NCBI RefSeq assembly: GCF_037971845.1
Contig: NZ_CP150227.1
Coordinates: 3,658,001 to 3,722,000 of the forward strand
DNA length: 64,000 bases
Direction: 5' to 3'
DNA from: Paenibacillus sp. FSL R5-0766
Lineage (GTDB): Bacteria; Bacillota; Bacilli; Paenibacillales; Paenibacillaceae
Shown: piece after piece, positions 1-10,377 of the stretch
Layout of the letters: every line of letters starts with the position of its first letter
Numbering within the stretch: the stretch's first letter is position 1
The notes under the pieces: model-generated
Seen by the model: only the letters and a program-made list of their open reading frames with translations
The model's database searches: none
What the model was told of the DNA's origin: nothing
Program-made: the position numbers and the translations under genes

Positions 1-963
1 AGTTTGATGGCGTTAACAACGCGTAACAGTTACGAGCGTTCCTTAATGGGTATTATCCGTTCAAGCAGCGGGTATCTGGCAGGTATGGTTGTTGCCGTTG
101 CATTTGTTCCAATCGTTACAGCCATGGGCAATAGCAGAAGTGACTGGACGTTGCTCGCATCAATTTTTGCTGGTGTTGCAGCAATCGGGATTTTCATTTC
201 ATTCCTGTCCAATAGGGAAAAGTACAACAATGTTCAATTGGATGAGCTTGGCATGTTTCAGGATAAAACGCCGATTCGTGAAGGACTGAAATTGCTCTTT
301 GCCAATAAATACTGGGTATATATGTTCTTCGTAATGGCTCTCGCTAGCATTTTGTTTGCTCTGGGCGTGGCAGCAGGAAGTTATTATGCCAAATATATTT
401 GGGGCAATGTAAGCCTGATCGGCATTATGGGTGCTATTGGTTTGATTCCGGTTATTATCGGATTTGCCTTGTCCGGACCATTCATCAAACGTTATGGCAA
501 GCGAAATACAGCCCTCGGCGGTATATTAATCGGACTCCTCGGAGCAGCCGTTCGGTTAGTCGCTCCCGAGAGCATTACATTGGGTCTGATCTGTTCTATC
601 TTCCAAACGCTTGGTACAATTCCGCTAATGGCAGTAGGTGGAGCAATGGTCACAGACACGATTGAATACGGCGAATGGAAATTTAACAAAAGACTTGTTG
701 GTTTAACGAATAGTGTCATCGGTTTCGGTTCAAAAGTAGGCACAGCCATTGGCACAGCAATGATTGGATGGTTCCTCGCGCTAGGAGGATATGTCGAACA
801 AGCTACAACCCAAGGAGAAGGAGCAAAGCAGGCCATCATCGCGTTGAATATATACGTCCCCATTGTTGTATTCATTCTTCTTGTAGTATTCCTTTACAAA
901 AACAAGCTGGACAAGGAATATCCAACGATTATTAGAGAGCTTGAAGATAGAAGAAAGGCATAA
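1..963 (+). CDS. GPH-family sugar:cation symporter, C-terminal part
   Basis: The reading frame is already open at base 1, so the gene starts outside the window; about 320 C-terminal residues remain of a family usually 450-500 long. It is a membrane protein with at least six hydrophobic segments. The stretch VTDTIEYGEWKFNKR followed by GLTNSVIGFGSKVG matches the conserved cytoplasmic loop of the glycoside-pentoside-hexuronide:cation symporters, such as the XynP and YnaJ types. These import glycosides, often beta-xylosides or beta-glucosides, with Na+ or H+. A strong hairpin follows the stop. The substrate cannot be read from sequence, though nearby beta-glucoside and xylan genes suit a plant-glycoside transporter. 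The family call is firm. Confidence 0.85.
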   Translation, partial: SLMALTTRNSYERSLMGIIRSSSGYLAGMVVAVAFVPIVTAMGNSRSDWTLLASIFAGVAAIGIFISFLSNREKYNNVQLDELGMFQDKTPIREGLKLLFANKYWVYMFFVMALASILFALGVAAGSYYAKYIWGNVSLIGIMGAIGLIPVIIGFALSGPFIKRYGKRNTALGGILIGLLGAAVRLVAPESITLGLICSIFQTLGTIPLMAVGGAMVTDTIEYGEWKFNKRLVGLTNSVIGFGSKVGTAIGTAMIGWFLALGGYVEQATTQGEGAKQAIIALNIYVPIVVFILLVVFLYKNKLDKEYPTIIRELEDRRKA

Positions 964-971
964 CAAGATTT

Positions 972-1015
972 AAGTGTCCTTACACACAGCCAATCGCTTG
1001 TGTGTAAGGGCACTT
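972..1015. terminator. Hairpin terminator between convergent genes
   Basis: A 17-bp stem (AAGTGTCCTTACACACA and its complement, with one G-T pair) with a 10-base loop runs into TTTTAAT. It lies between the convergent symporter and P450 genes and probably serves both strands. Confidence 0.85.
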
Positions 1016-1034
1016 TTAATTTGATGAAATTAGT

Positions 1035-2255
1035 TCAAAAAAGCTTGGTTGTTACGATGGCTGGCAGGTTTTGAAGAGTCTGTGTACCCGGGTAGAGCTG
1101 GCTTGCCGCTTCAAATTTGATTTTTGCAGTAATATTGGAAAAGTGATTCGTGAACCCTCTCAGCACCAGTTGGCCCTCTAGCCTGGCTAATGGAGCGCCC
1201 AGACAAAAGTGAGGTCCTTTGCCAAACGAGAGATGACGATTGCTGTTGGGACGGTAGATATCAAAGCGGGAAGGTTCGGGAAAATGTCTAGGGTCATTGT
1301 TGGCTGCACCCAGCCAGGTTAATATAACATCTCCTTTTTTCATAGGCACGCCAAGGATGTCTGTATCCTCTACTACCACACGATCAAGTGTCGTGGGAAA
1401 ACGATACCTTAACGATTCTTCAACAGTATTCTCTATCAGTTCTGGATCTGCGGCAATATCCTGATAGATTCCGGGTTGATCATACATAAAACTGTAGAAC
1501 AGGCTGTTTATCATGTTAGTCGTTGTTTCGTTCCCAGCAGCAAGGAGGCCCAAGCTAAAGGTAACAACCTCTTCATCGGTTAGTTGATCCCCATCCAGCT
1601 CGGCAAGTGTGAGATCGGAAATAATGTCCTCGGCAGGATGCTTTCTCTTCTGCTGAACAATGGGGAGCAAAAATTCGTTAAATTCTTGCATAGCCGCATA
1701 CTTCGCATTCATCTGCTCCTTCTCATTACCTGTGGCATTGGGGAAAAATAACATGTCAGACCAGGCTTTGATCTGTGCCCGGTGTTGCCTCTCTACCCCA
1801 AGTAGATCGGCAATGACAGTAACAGGAAGTGGAACCCCTAGGTCTCGAACAATGTCCACATCATCTTTCGTCTTCATCTCAAGCATTAACTCATCAACGA
1901 TAGCCGCGATTTGAGGCTCCCAGGTTTTTAACTGACGTGGGGTGAAGGCACTAGAGACTAACTTTCTAATATCACGTTGAACAGGGGGATCAACAGAATT
2001 GATGTTCACTCGGGTAACTACCGGTGGAACCGGGGATACACTCCGTTTACGAACACTGGAGAACCGTTTCCAGTCTGTTAGAACGGAATTGACATCATCA
2101 TAACGATACAGATTCCATACTTGCTGCTTCTCGTCAAAATAGATGGGATGATTCTCCAGCATGTACTCATAATAAGCATATGGATTCCAAAGTTCTTCAG
2201 GTGTCTCTAAATTAGATACCTGATGAATAACGATCGATCTGTTATCAGTCTGCAT
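1035..2255 (-). CDS. Cytochrome P450
   Basis: This is a soluble bacterial class I-type cytochrome P450 of 406 residues. It shows the I-helix motif AGNETTT, the K-helix ExxR (ESLRYRF) and the haem loop FGKGPHFCLGAPLARLE with the cysteine ligand. Such enzymes hydroxylate or oxidise small hydrophobic substrates using electrons from ferredoxin or flavodoxin; no redox partner is encoded nearby. The frame stays open to a TTG at 2297, but the ATG at 2255 is the better start: it has GAGGAG and AAGGATGG just upstream, gives the usual length, and leaves the perfect inverted repeat at 2295-2325 in the promoter. The gene is monocistronic. The substrate is unknown. Confidence 0.9.
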   Translation of the reverse strand: MQTDNRSIVIHQVSNLETPEELWNPYAYYEYMLENHPIYFDEKQQVWNLYRYDDVNSVLTDWKRFSSVRKRSVSPVPPVVTRVNINSVDPPVQRDIRKLVSSAFTPRQLKTWEPQIAAIVDELMLEMKTKDDVDIVRDLGVPLPVTVIADLLGVERQHRAQIKAWSDMLFFPNATGNEKEQMNAKYAAMQEFNEFLLPIVQQKRKHPAEDIISDLTLAELDGDQLTDEEVVTFSLGLLAAGNETTTNMINSLFYSFMYDQPGIYQDIAADPELIENTVEESLRYRFPTTLDRVVVEDTDILGVPMKKGDVILTWLGAANNDPRHFPEPSRFDIYRPNSNRHLSFGKGPHFCLGAPLARLEGQLVLRGFTNHFSNITAKIKFEAASQLYPGTQTLQNLPAIVTTKLF

Positions 2256-2294
2256 GTCTCCTCGCCATCCTTTAATGTAGTTTGTGGAAATCTC

Positions 2295-2325
2295 CAAATA
2301 ATGATAGCCAACCTATCATTATTTG
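2295..2325. promoter_or_regulatory. 13-bp perfect inverted repeat before the P450 gene
   Basis: Two perfect arms, CAAATAATGATAG and its complement, flank a 5-base spacer (CCAAC) about 40 bp upstream of the P450 start. Symmetry, size and position are typical of a dimeric repressor operator such as a TetR-family site. No regulator gene adjoins it. Confidence 0.7.
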
Positions 2326-2500
2326 TTTTAAAGGTACCATAAATCACACTTATTTAGCAATTAAATGAAATGTTTTACTGAATATCAATTATTTAGAGAT
2401 ACTCTTAGGGTCACAGATGAAGAAACATTTTCATATCAAAATGCAGAAAAATGTCGAATAAAGTGATTGCTAACAAATTTATTGTGTGATATTATGATCC

Positions 2501-2514
2501 AGTAAACGTTTACA
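2501..2514 (+). promoter_or_regulatory. Catabolite-responsive element (cre) of the beta-glucoside operon
   Basis: AGTAAACGTTTACA matches the CcpA-binding consensus TGWAANCGNTNWCA at all but the first base and contains the palindrome GTAAACGTTTAC. It lies about 150 bp before the PTS gene, just upstream of the antiterminator site, so glucose repression of the operon is expected. Confidence 0.75.
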
Positions 2515-2544
2515 TCTACAACGAATTAAATATTAGCAGTGTTT

Positions 2545-2572
2545 GGCTGTTACTGGTAAAGCAGGCATGACC
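2545..2572 (+). promoter_or_regulatory. RAT site, target of the LicT/BglG antiterminator
   Basis: The 28-base segment reads GGCTGTTACTGGTA then AAGCAGGCATGACC. It closely follows the ribonucleic antiterminator sequence of bgl/lic operons (GGxTGTTACTG..., ...GCAGGCAxxACC). Its last four bases overlap the left arm of the following terminator, the geometry needed for mutually exclusive folding. The LicT-type protein encoded at 6139-6990 is the expected ligand. Confidence 0.9.
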
Positions 2573-2632
2573 AAAATGATTTGCATTTTCCTTATGTGAG
2601 TAGGGGAAGGCATATCGTTTTGGTCTTTTTTA
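2569..2632 (+). terminator. RAT-controlled terminator before the PTS gene
   Basis: GACCAAAATGAT (2569-2580) pairs with ATCGTTTTGGTC (2614-2625), with one G-T pair, and is followed by a T run at 2625-2632. It overlaps the RAT site, so the operon should be read through only when active antiterminator stabilises the RAT hairpin. Confidence 0.9.
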
Positions 2633-2660
2633 TATCCAAATTCAGAAATGAGGCAATGGT

Positions 2661-4619
2661 ATGGATTATCGCAAGTTGGGACAAGAGATTACGGAATTGG
2701 TTGGGAAGAAGGATAATATCGCTCGGCTTACGCACTGCGCAACCCGACTACGATTCGAACTGCACGATATCTCCAAAGCGGAGACAGAAAAACTCAAAGC
2801 ACTTCCAGGTGTCATTACCGTTGTGAACAATGGTGGACAATATCAGGTCGTTGTGGGCAATGAGGTGCAGCAGGTCTACCGAGTTATCACTCAGCAGATG
2901 GGTTCTGCTACCCGAAGTGCGGAATCCAAATCGGATTCTGGCAAAAATAACGGACCAAAACAAAAACAGAGCTGGATCTCCAGATTCATCAGTGTGATCT
3001 CAACAACATTTACTCCGGTAATACCGGCAATCATTGGCGCGGGTATGATCAAAGCGATATTAGCCGTACTTGTGCTGACAGGCCTTGTAACGACGGAAAG
3101 CCAAAACTACTATATTCTTAATACCATTGCGGACGCGGCTTTTTATTTCATGCCTATTCTGCTGGCTTATGGAGCTTCCATTAAATTTGAAACTAGTCCC
3201 ATTCTGGCGATGACAGTTGCCGGCGTGTTGTTACACCCGGGATGGAGCGCCCTGATGGCGGAAGGAAAAGACGTGTTTTTCATCGGTGTTCCAGTTCGAC
3301 TAACCGATTACGCGGGCTCCGTGCTGCCGATTATTATCGTCGTTTGGCTCATGTCCTATATTGAACGTTTCGCGGATCGGGTATCGCCCTCCATGATCAA
3401 ATTTTTCACGAAACCAATGATTGTACTATTGATTACAGCACCACTTGCATTGGTGGCGATTGGACCTTTCGGAACGTACCTGAATGATCTGGTTGCCATT
3501 GGTGCAGAAGCGATTAATGCCAGAGCCAGTTGGCTGATTCCTTTGTTAATGGGAACTTTGCAACCATTCCTGATCGTAACAGGCACTGCATGGGCGATGA
3601 CACCGATTGCAACTAGCCAACTAACCAAAAATGGATATGAAATGATCAACGGTCCGGGAATGCTCGCGTCCAATATTGCTCAAGGTGGGGCCACCCTTGC
3701 TGTAGCATTAAAAACAAAAAACAAAAAACTGAAACAGCTCGCTGCTTCATCCGGTTTCACCGCCGTACTGGGCATCACGGAACCATCCTTGTATGGTGTA
3801 ACTTTGAAACTGAAGAAACCCTTAATTGCCGCAATGATTGGTGGTGGTGTAGCAGGGATATATGCTGGTCTGACCGGATTAGTACGTTATGCCTTCGTGT
3901 CTCCAGGGCTTGCCGCGTTACCTGCATTCATTGGCAGCAATCCGATGAACATCGTTCATGCCATTGTGACTTGTCTGATCGCTTTTATCGTTACTTTTGC
4001 TCTGACATGGATCATTGGTTTTGAGGATCCAGTGGATGATGAAGAAGAAGGCAATACCAACGTTAACGATGACAAGACACTTTCCGGGCAGTCTGTTCAA
4101 GACAACACTCTAAGCACGCAGTCAGTTGCAACAACAAATGCAAATGGACCAACCCAAAATGAATTACGCCCACTTACGATCGCAAGTCCGATGCAAGGGG
4201 AATTAGTCCATCTAGACCGTGTACCAGACGATGTCTTCTCTTTGGGATTACTGGGTAAGGGCGCTGCTATCATTCCTGCCAAAGGAGAACTGTATGCTCC
4301 GATCGCAGGTGAAGTTACGGCTTTCATGGACTCCAAACATGCGGTGAAATTAAATGGTTACGATGGAGAAGAGGTGCTCATTCATATTGGAGTGGATACC
4401 GTAAACCTGAAGGGGCGACACTTCGACTCTTCCATTAAAGTAGGGGATCGCGTAAAACGGGGGGACTTGTTGATCCGCTTTGATATCGACGCCATCAAGG
4501 CAGAAGGCTACGAAGTCATAACCCCGATCATTATCGCCAATTCGGATCGTTTCCCGGACATTAAGCTGGAGAAGCAGAGTCCTGTGGAGGTTGGAGCGAC
4601 GATTATCCACCTTTCGTAA
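2661..4619 (+). CDS. bglP: Beta-glucoside PTS permease, EIIBCA
   Basis: This 652-residue membrane permease takes up and phosphorylates beta-glucosides such as salicin, arbutin or cellobiose, using phosphate from HPr. Domains run IIB (about 1-85, phospho-cysteine C26 in THCATRLRF), IIC (about 105-460, hydrophobic, with the ITEPSLYG motif) and IIA (about 500-652, phospho-histidine H575 in LIHIGVDTV). The order and length match BglP/BglF. The start at 2661 is preceded by a modest GAGG. It is the first gene of an operon with a GH1 hydrolase and its own antiterminator; enzymes of this type also phosphorylate and inactivate that antiterminator when substrate is absent. The function is well supported, the exact sugar is not. 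Confidence 0.95.
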   Translation: MDYRKLGQEITELVGKKDNIARLTHCATRLRFELHDISKAETEKLKALPGVITVVNNGGQYQVVVGNEVQQVYRVITQQMGSATRSAESKSDSGKNNGPKQKQSWISRFISVISTTFTPVIPAIIGAGMIKAILAVLVLTGLVTTESQNYYILNTIADAAFYFMPILLAYGASIKFETSPILAMTVAGVLLHPGWSALMAEGKDVFFIGVPVRLTDYAGSVLPIIIVVWLMSYIERFADRVSPSMIKFFTKPMIVLLITAPLALVAIGPFGTYLNDLVAIGAEAINARASWLIPLLMGTLQPFLIVTGTAWAMTPIATSQLTKNGYEMINGPGMLASNIAQGGATLAVALKTKNKKLKQLAASSGFTAVLGITEPSLYGVTLKLKKPLIAAMIGGGVAGIYAGLTGLVRYAFVSPGLAALPAFIGSNPMNIVHAIVTCLIAFIVTFALTWIIGFEDPVDDEEEGNTNVNDDKTLSGQSVQDNTLSTQSVATTNANGPTQNELRPLTIASPMQGELVHLDRVPDDVFSLGLLGKGAAIIPAKGELYAPIAGEVTAFMDSKHAVKLNGYDGEEVLIHIGVDTVNLKGRHFDSSIKVGDRVKRGDLLIRFDIDAIKAEGYEVITPIIIANSDRFPDIKLEKQSPVEVGATIIHLS

Positions 4620-4660
4620 CAAGCTTAATATGGTCCGTCATATATCTTAATCAACATTAA

Positions 4661-6121
<1,461 letters not shown>

Positions 6122-6138
6122 AGGATCGTGATGAATGC

Positions 6139-6990
6139 ATGAAAGTAATCAAAATATTAAATAACAGCTTGCTTCTGACCAAAGATGAACAGGGGCAAGA
6201 GATGATTGTCATGGGAAAAGGGTTGGCATTCAAAGGCAAAGTTGGCGAGCGACTCGATGAGGAGCATATCCAGAAACGATTTATTCTGCAAAATAATCCG
6301 TCTGCCCAGGCTTACGTACGAACCATCGAAAACATGCCAGAAAAACATGTGAATGTCATAAACAAACTGATTACCAATGCAAAAGAAAAGTTGTCTCTTG
6401 ACGACCAAATCTTCTTTACGCTTATGGATCACTTGTCGTTTGCCATTGAACGATGGAAAAAAGGTGTAGCATTACAGAATCGCATGTTATGGGAGATCCA
6501 GAGGTTTCACCCTGTTGAATTCGAACTTGGCCTTGAAGCCGTTCAGTTGCTGAATCTAGAACTGGGGGTTGAACTGCCGGAAGAAGAAGCAGGGAATATC
6601 GCTTTTCATTTCGTGAATGCCCAAACGCATGAGCAGAATATGGAGCGCACAATGCAATCCGTTAAGATGTTAAAAGATATTTTTAACCTGATACAATACA
6701 CCTTTGATATGCAATTGAACAAAAATTCCATTCATTATGTGAGACTTGTCACACATCTGCAATTCTTCATCCAGCGTTTACAAGAAGGGCGTCTGGGCAA
6801 TTCGGCGAAAGATTTTATATTTCAACACATGGTGAAGGAGCATCCGCTTGAATACAAATGCGCGGAGATGATCAAAACCTACGTGCAGAATATGCTGGAC
6901 ATCTCCATATCGAACGAGGAATTATTATATTTGATGATTCACATTGCTCGAATTGTCCAGGAGGAACAGGGTGATGATGGACGATTATAA
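6139..6990 (+). CDS. licT: Transcription antiterminator, LicT/BglG family
   Basis: This 283-residue RNA-binding antiterminator has a CAT domain (about 1-56: MKVIKILNNSLLLTKDEQGQ, and the VMGKGLAFKGK loop) and two PTS regulation domains. PRD histidines are seen in EKHVNVIN, MDHLSFAIERW, THLQFFIQ and LMIHIARI. Family members bind the RAT hairpin as dimers; EIIB-dependent phosphorylation of PRD1 inactivates them and HPr-dependent phosphorylation of PRD2 activates them. The start at 6139 gives the canonical N-terminus; AAGGA lies 13 bases upstream, a long spacing. It is the last gene of the operon whose leader carries its presumed target at 2545, so the circuit is self-contained. A terminator follows. 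Confidence 0.95.
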   Translation: MKVIKILNNSLLLTKDEQGQEMIVMGKGLAFKGKVGERLDEEHIQKRFILQNNPSAQAYVRTIENMPEKHVNVINKLITNAKEKLSLDDQIFFTLMDHLSFAIERWKKGVALQNRMLWEIQRFHPVEFELGLEAVQLLNLELGVELPEEEAGNIAFHFVNAQTHEQNMERTMQSVKMLKDIFNLIQYTFDMQLNKNSIHYVRLVTHLQFFIQRLQEGRLGNSAKDFIFQHMVKEHPLEYKCAEMIKTYVQNMLDISISNEELLYLMIHIARIVQEEQGDDGRL

Positions 6991-7047
6991 AGCAAAGTTA
7001 AAGTTGTATTCCCTTAACTCTTTTTCGGGAAGATATTTTCTAACTAT

Positions 7048-7090
7048 GACCGTTTTCTCGTATTTTATCGGGAAACGGTCTTTTATTTTT
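7048..7090 (+). terminator. Terminator of the beta-glucoside operon
   Basis: GACCGTTTTC (7048-7057) pairs with the segment ending GGAAACGGTC (7071-7080), followed by TTTTATTTTT. Confidence 0.9.
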
Positions 7091-7199
7091 GCAAATATGT
7101 AGCGGCTTTTTGATATTCCATGATTAACGAACTTCTGATTCCTAAAATCATAATTACCAATTGATAACTTTTTATTATAATTATTGGAAATTTATTATA

Positions 7200-7213
7200 T
7201 GTAAGCGCTATCT
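7200..7213 (+). promoter_or_regulatory. Candidate cre site before the xylanase gene
   Basis: TGTAAGCGCTATCT matches the CcpA cre consensus TGWAANCGNTNWCA except at the last base and lies 75 bp before the start codon, in a 297-bp AT-rich intergenic region with no other recognised gene. Confidence 0.6.
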
Positions 7214-7287
7214 AAACAACTATAATCTATTTATCTGGATGTTAATCCGTTCAGAAATACTTAGACCAAATCAAGAGGAGGAATTGT

Positions 7288-9960
7288 ATGAAACGGTTAG
7301 GTCAATGGAATATAACGGCCTTGGTTCTTGTGCTGGTACTCGCCATGCTTCCATTTTCGAATGTCTCACATGCAGCCAAGGCAGTTACGGAAGTGGAGGG
7401 AAGTCATTTGAGCACAAACTTTGAAGACGGTACACTTCAGGGATGGACTCCACGTACAGGTAACGAAAGGCTGACAGTGACACAGCAGGAAGCACACGAA
7501 GGTCAGTCCAGCATGCTGGTCGCCAACCGTGAGCGTTCCTATCATGGACCGATGTTTTCCATGAAGGATCTGCTTAAGCGTAACCAAGAGTACGAAATTG
7601 CAGCATATGTAAGACTTACTCAGGAGCCCACCACGGATCAAACACTACAGCTCACCACATATAAAAAAACAACTGCCGAAAGTTGGAACCCGATCGGCAG
7701 CGTGAAGATTGCCAAAGCAGAATGGAATACATGGCACAAGATCACCGGAAAATTTCAGTATAGCGATGATCCCACTGAATTGAATTTGTTCATCGAAACA
7801 CCCTACATCTCTGAAGATAGCGTAGATACGTTATCGTTCTATGTGGATGATGTATCATTTACTCTGGCCGAGCAACTGGAGATTGAAGAAGGTATTCGGT
7901 CTCTGGAGGACCTGTATCAAGATGATTTCCCCATTGGTGCAGCGGTGTATCGCTGGCAGTTGGAAGGCGCATATGGAAAACTGCTCACAAAGCACTTTAA
8001 CAGCTTGACCGCAACCTATGAGATGAAGCCGAAGTACATGTCTCCTTCCGAAGGTGTTTATGAGTTCGAGGCAGCCGATCAATATGTTCAGTTCGCCGAG
8101 GAGCATGGTATGGGCGTACGCGCACATGCGTTGTTGTGGCACATTGATGCAGCAGAGTGGATGTTCAAGGATCCTCAGGGTAACCCTGCGAGTCGAGAAT
8201 TACTACTTGCCCGGATTCAGGATTACGTTGAAACCGTCATGACCCGATACAAAGGTAAGATCTATGCCTGGGATGTGGTAAACGAGGCGATTGCGGATAG
8301 CAATGGTGATGCCAACGGTTTACGTAAAAGTCCCTTTTATGAACTAATCGGTCCGGATTACATTGAGAAAACCTATGAATTCGCTCGTGCAGCCGATCCG
8401 AATGCCAAATTATATTACAACGAATACTTCACGGAAATCCCTGAGAAAAGAGAGCATATGTATCAGTTGGTCAAACGACTGAAAGAGAAAGGGCTCATCG
8501 ATGGTGTGGGTTTGCAATCCCACTATAACCTGGAATCCCCGCCCATCAAGGAAATTGAAAAAACGATCAACATGTTCGCCGAACTTGGATTGGATATTCA
8601 GATCACGGAACTGGATGTGGATAGCGGAATTCCATTTGGTGAAGAGATGTCCGATGAAGTTGCAGTAAAGCAGGCGTATCGATATAAGGAACTGTTGGAT
8701 TTGTACAAAAAACACAAAGACCACATTTCTTCAGTTACCTTATGGGGACTCCAAGATGAGAAGTCTTACAACAACCAGGCTATGCTGTTTGATTCAGCCC
8801 TGAAGGCCAAAAAGGCATACTGGGGACTCGTGGATGAATCCAGTTTGCCTGTGTTGACGCAGAGAGCCGTCTCACTTTCGGGTAAACCGGATATCAAAAA
8901 ACAGTCACAAGATCCGCTCTGGAACAAAGCGGTGTCTACTCCACTGAAGGGTGACTCTTCGGGATCAGCCAGTTTCCGCACCTTATGGGATCATAGTAAC
9001 CTGTATATCCTCGTGGATGTTCAGGATGCGAAGGCAGATGTGAATGACAGAGTAGATATCTTTGTTGATCTCAATAATGGCAAGACCACTTCATATGAAG
9101 CAGATGACCGACACGTAATCATTAAGCGGTCGGGCAAAGTTGAGGGTGCGGAGCAACGTTCATATCGTGTACGTGAGACCAAAGCCGGATATCAGGTTGA
9201 ATTGTCCATTCCATGGAGTGGTATCCAAGTCGGTTCAGAATATGAAGTTGGCATGGATATTCGTGTGGCTGATGGCGCTACAAGTGGGACACAACCTTAT
9301 AATCCACTGTACTGGAATGATCGAACACAATCTCAGGAACAGGATACAAGCAAATACGGCGTGATTCAGCTTGCCCCTATGCCCAAATCTGCACAAGCTG
9401 TACAAGGGATTGTTCAGATTGATGGGAAGAAAGACACATCATGGAATAAGGCTGCACCATTTGAAGTTAAACGGTTGAACCAGAGCGAAGGTGCAGAGGC
9501 AGTGGCTCGCGCAATGTGGTCAGGTGAGTATCTATACCTGCTGATCGACGTCACTGATCCAAACATCATTACAGACAGCATCAACCCATGGGATCAGGAT
9601 TCGGTTGAGATTTTCCTGGACGAGAATCACCAGCGCACACCGTATTTTCAATATGATGATGCCCAGTTCAGAATCAGTGCAGACAATGTAGGAACCTTTG
9701 CAGGGGGTGCCTCACCTGGACGCCTTGTAAGTGCTGTGAAGAAAACAAATAAAGGATATCTCGTAGAAGCCAGAATTCATTTACAATCATTGACGCCCAA
9801 AACAGGAAATGTTCTCGGCTTCGAGCTTCAAATTAACGACAACCAGGGCGGAGGTAAGCAGAGCGTAGCTAAATGGAATGATACGACCAATGAGAGCTGG
9901 AGAAACACTTCCCAGTACGGAATACTCACTTTTGTCGGAAAGAACAAACTCGGGCATTAA
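7288..9960 (+). CDS. Secreted endo-1,4-beta-xylanase, CBM22-GH10-CBM9-CBM9
   Basis: This 890-residue exported enzyme cleaves internal beta-1,4 bonds of xylan. A signal peptide (about 1-30, ending near SHA-AKA) is followed by a CBM22-like xylan-binding module (about 40-200), a GH10 TIM barrel (about 205-540) and two CBM9 modules (about 545-700 and 705-885). The acid/base is E333 in WDVVNEAIAD and the nucleophile E441 in ITELDVD. The ATG at 7288 is preceded by AAGAGGAGGAATTGT. Relatives with this layout often end in S-layer homology repeats; here the protein stops after the second CBM9, so it is probably released rather than cell-anchored. A cre-like site suggests catabolite repression. Confidence 0.95.
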   Translation: MKRLGQWNITALVLVLVLAMLPFSNVSHAAKAVTEVEGSHLSTNFEDGTLQGWTPRTGNERLTVTQQEAHEGQSSMLVANRERSYHGPMFSMKDLLKRNQEYEIAAYVRLTQEPTTDQTLQLTTYKKTTAESWNPIGSVKIAKAEWNTWHKITGKFQYSDDPTELNLFIETPYISEDSVDTLSFYVDDVSFTLAEQLEIEEGIRSLEDLYQDDFPIGAAVYRWQLEGAYGKLLTKHFNSLTATYEMKPKYMSPSEGVYEFEAADQYVQFAEEHGMGVRAHALLWHIDAAEWMFKDPQGNPASRELLLARIQDYVETVMTRYKGKIYAWDVVNEAIADSNGDANGLRKSPFYELIGPDYIEKTYEFARAADPNAKLYYNEYFTEIPEKREHMYQLVKRLKEKGLIDGVGLQSHYNLESPPIKEIEKTINMFAELGLDIQITELDVDSGIPFGEEMSDEVAVKQAYRYKELLDLYKKHKDHISSVTLWGLQDEKSYNNQAMLFDSALKAKKAYWGLVDESSLPVLTQRAVSLSGKPDIKKQSQDPLWNKAVSTPLKGDSSGSASFRTLWDHSNLYILVDVQDAKADVNDRVDIFVDLNNGKTTSYEADDRHVIIKRSGKVEGAEQRSYRVRETKAGYQVELSIPWSGIQVGSEYEVGMDIRVADGATSGTQPYNPLYWNDRTQSQEQDTSKYGVIQLAPMPKSAQAVQGIVQIDGKKDTSWNKAAPFEVKRLNQSEGAEAVARAMWSGEYLYLLIDVTDPNIITDSINPWDQDSVEIFLDENHQRTPYFQYDDAQFRISADNVGTFAGGASPGRLVSAVKKTNKGYLVEARIHLQSLTPKTGNVLGFELQINDNQGGGKQSVAKWNDTTNESWRNTSQYGILTFVGKNKLGH

Positions 9961-9985
9961 ACCATCGGCAGTAGTTGCAAGAATA

Positions 9986-10034
9986 GAAACCATCATAACA
10001 GTGGCTATAACTCAACCATTGTTGCGATGGTTTC
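9986..10034. repeat. 19-bp imperfect hairpin after the xylanase gene
   Basis: GAAACCATCATAACAGTGG (9986-10004) pairs, with few mismatches, with CCATTGTTGCGATGGTTTC (10016-10034). There is no T run after it, so it may be an mRNA-stabilising hairpin or a weak terminator. Confidence 0.5.
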
Positions 10035-10171
10035 CATCGTTTACATACGTCACCGAAGGTGATGAGGGAGGATACAATCTGCCTTGACTATATTTAACAG
10101 CCCTTGATATACTAAATGGATATTATTTTTTCTTTTATGGGAATAAGAAAGTAATCAACTACATACAACCG

Positions 10172-10250
10172 TTTGCGAGGGAGCCTTAACCGGCTGAGAG
10201 GGTGTTAAACCGACCTTACCTGACTTGGATCATGCCAACGTAGGGATGCA
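10172..10250 (+). promoter_or_regulatory. TPP (THI-box) riboswitch
   Basis: The conserved thiamine pyrophosphate aptamer is readable: GGGAGCC, then GGCTGAGAGGGTG, then ACCTGACTTGGATCATGCC and AACGTAGGGA. It lies in the leader of tenA, upstream of a terminator, so TPP binding should end transcription before that gene. Confidence 0.95.
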
Positions 10251-10311
10251 ACGATGAAACGCTGTACTTGGGTAGCTCATGCGAACCCCCTTGTTTTAGT
10301 GTATTTGTCTG

Positions 10312-10341
10312 CGAAACATCCTATGGATGTTTCGTTTTTTT
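10312..10341 (+). terminator. Riboswitch-controlled terminator
   Basis: CGAAACATCC pairs with GGATGTTTCG across a 3-base loop, followed by seven Ts, 60 bases after the TPP aptamer and just before tenA. This is the expected expression platform. Confidence 0.9.
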
Positions 10342-10377
10342 GTTTTTAAATACGTACATTATGAATTGGAGGAACAC

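Noticed and set aside
2256..2297. Upstream TTG start of the P450 gene
   Set aside because: No ribosome binding site precedes it, and it would fall inside the strong inverted repeat at the promoter.
9878..10087. Overlapping ORF after the xylanase that might be a lost S-layer domain
   Set aside because: Its residues show no SLH pattern, and it overlaps the CBM9 end in another frame.
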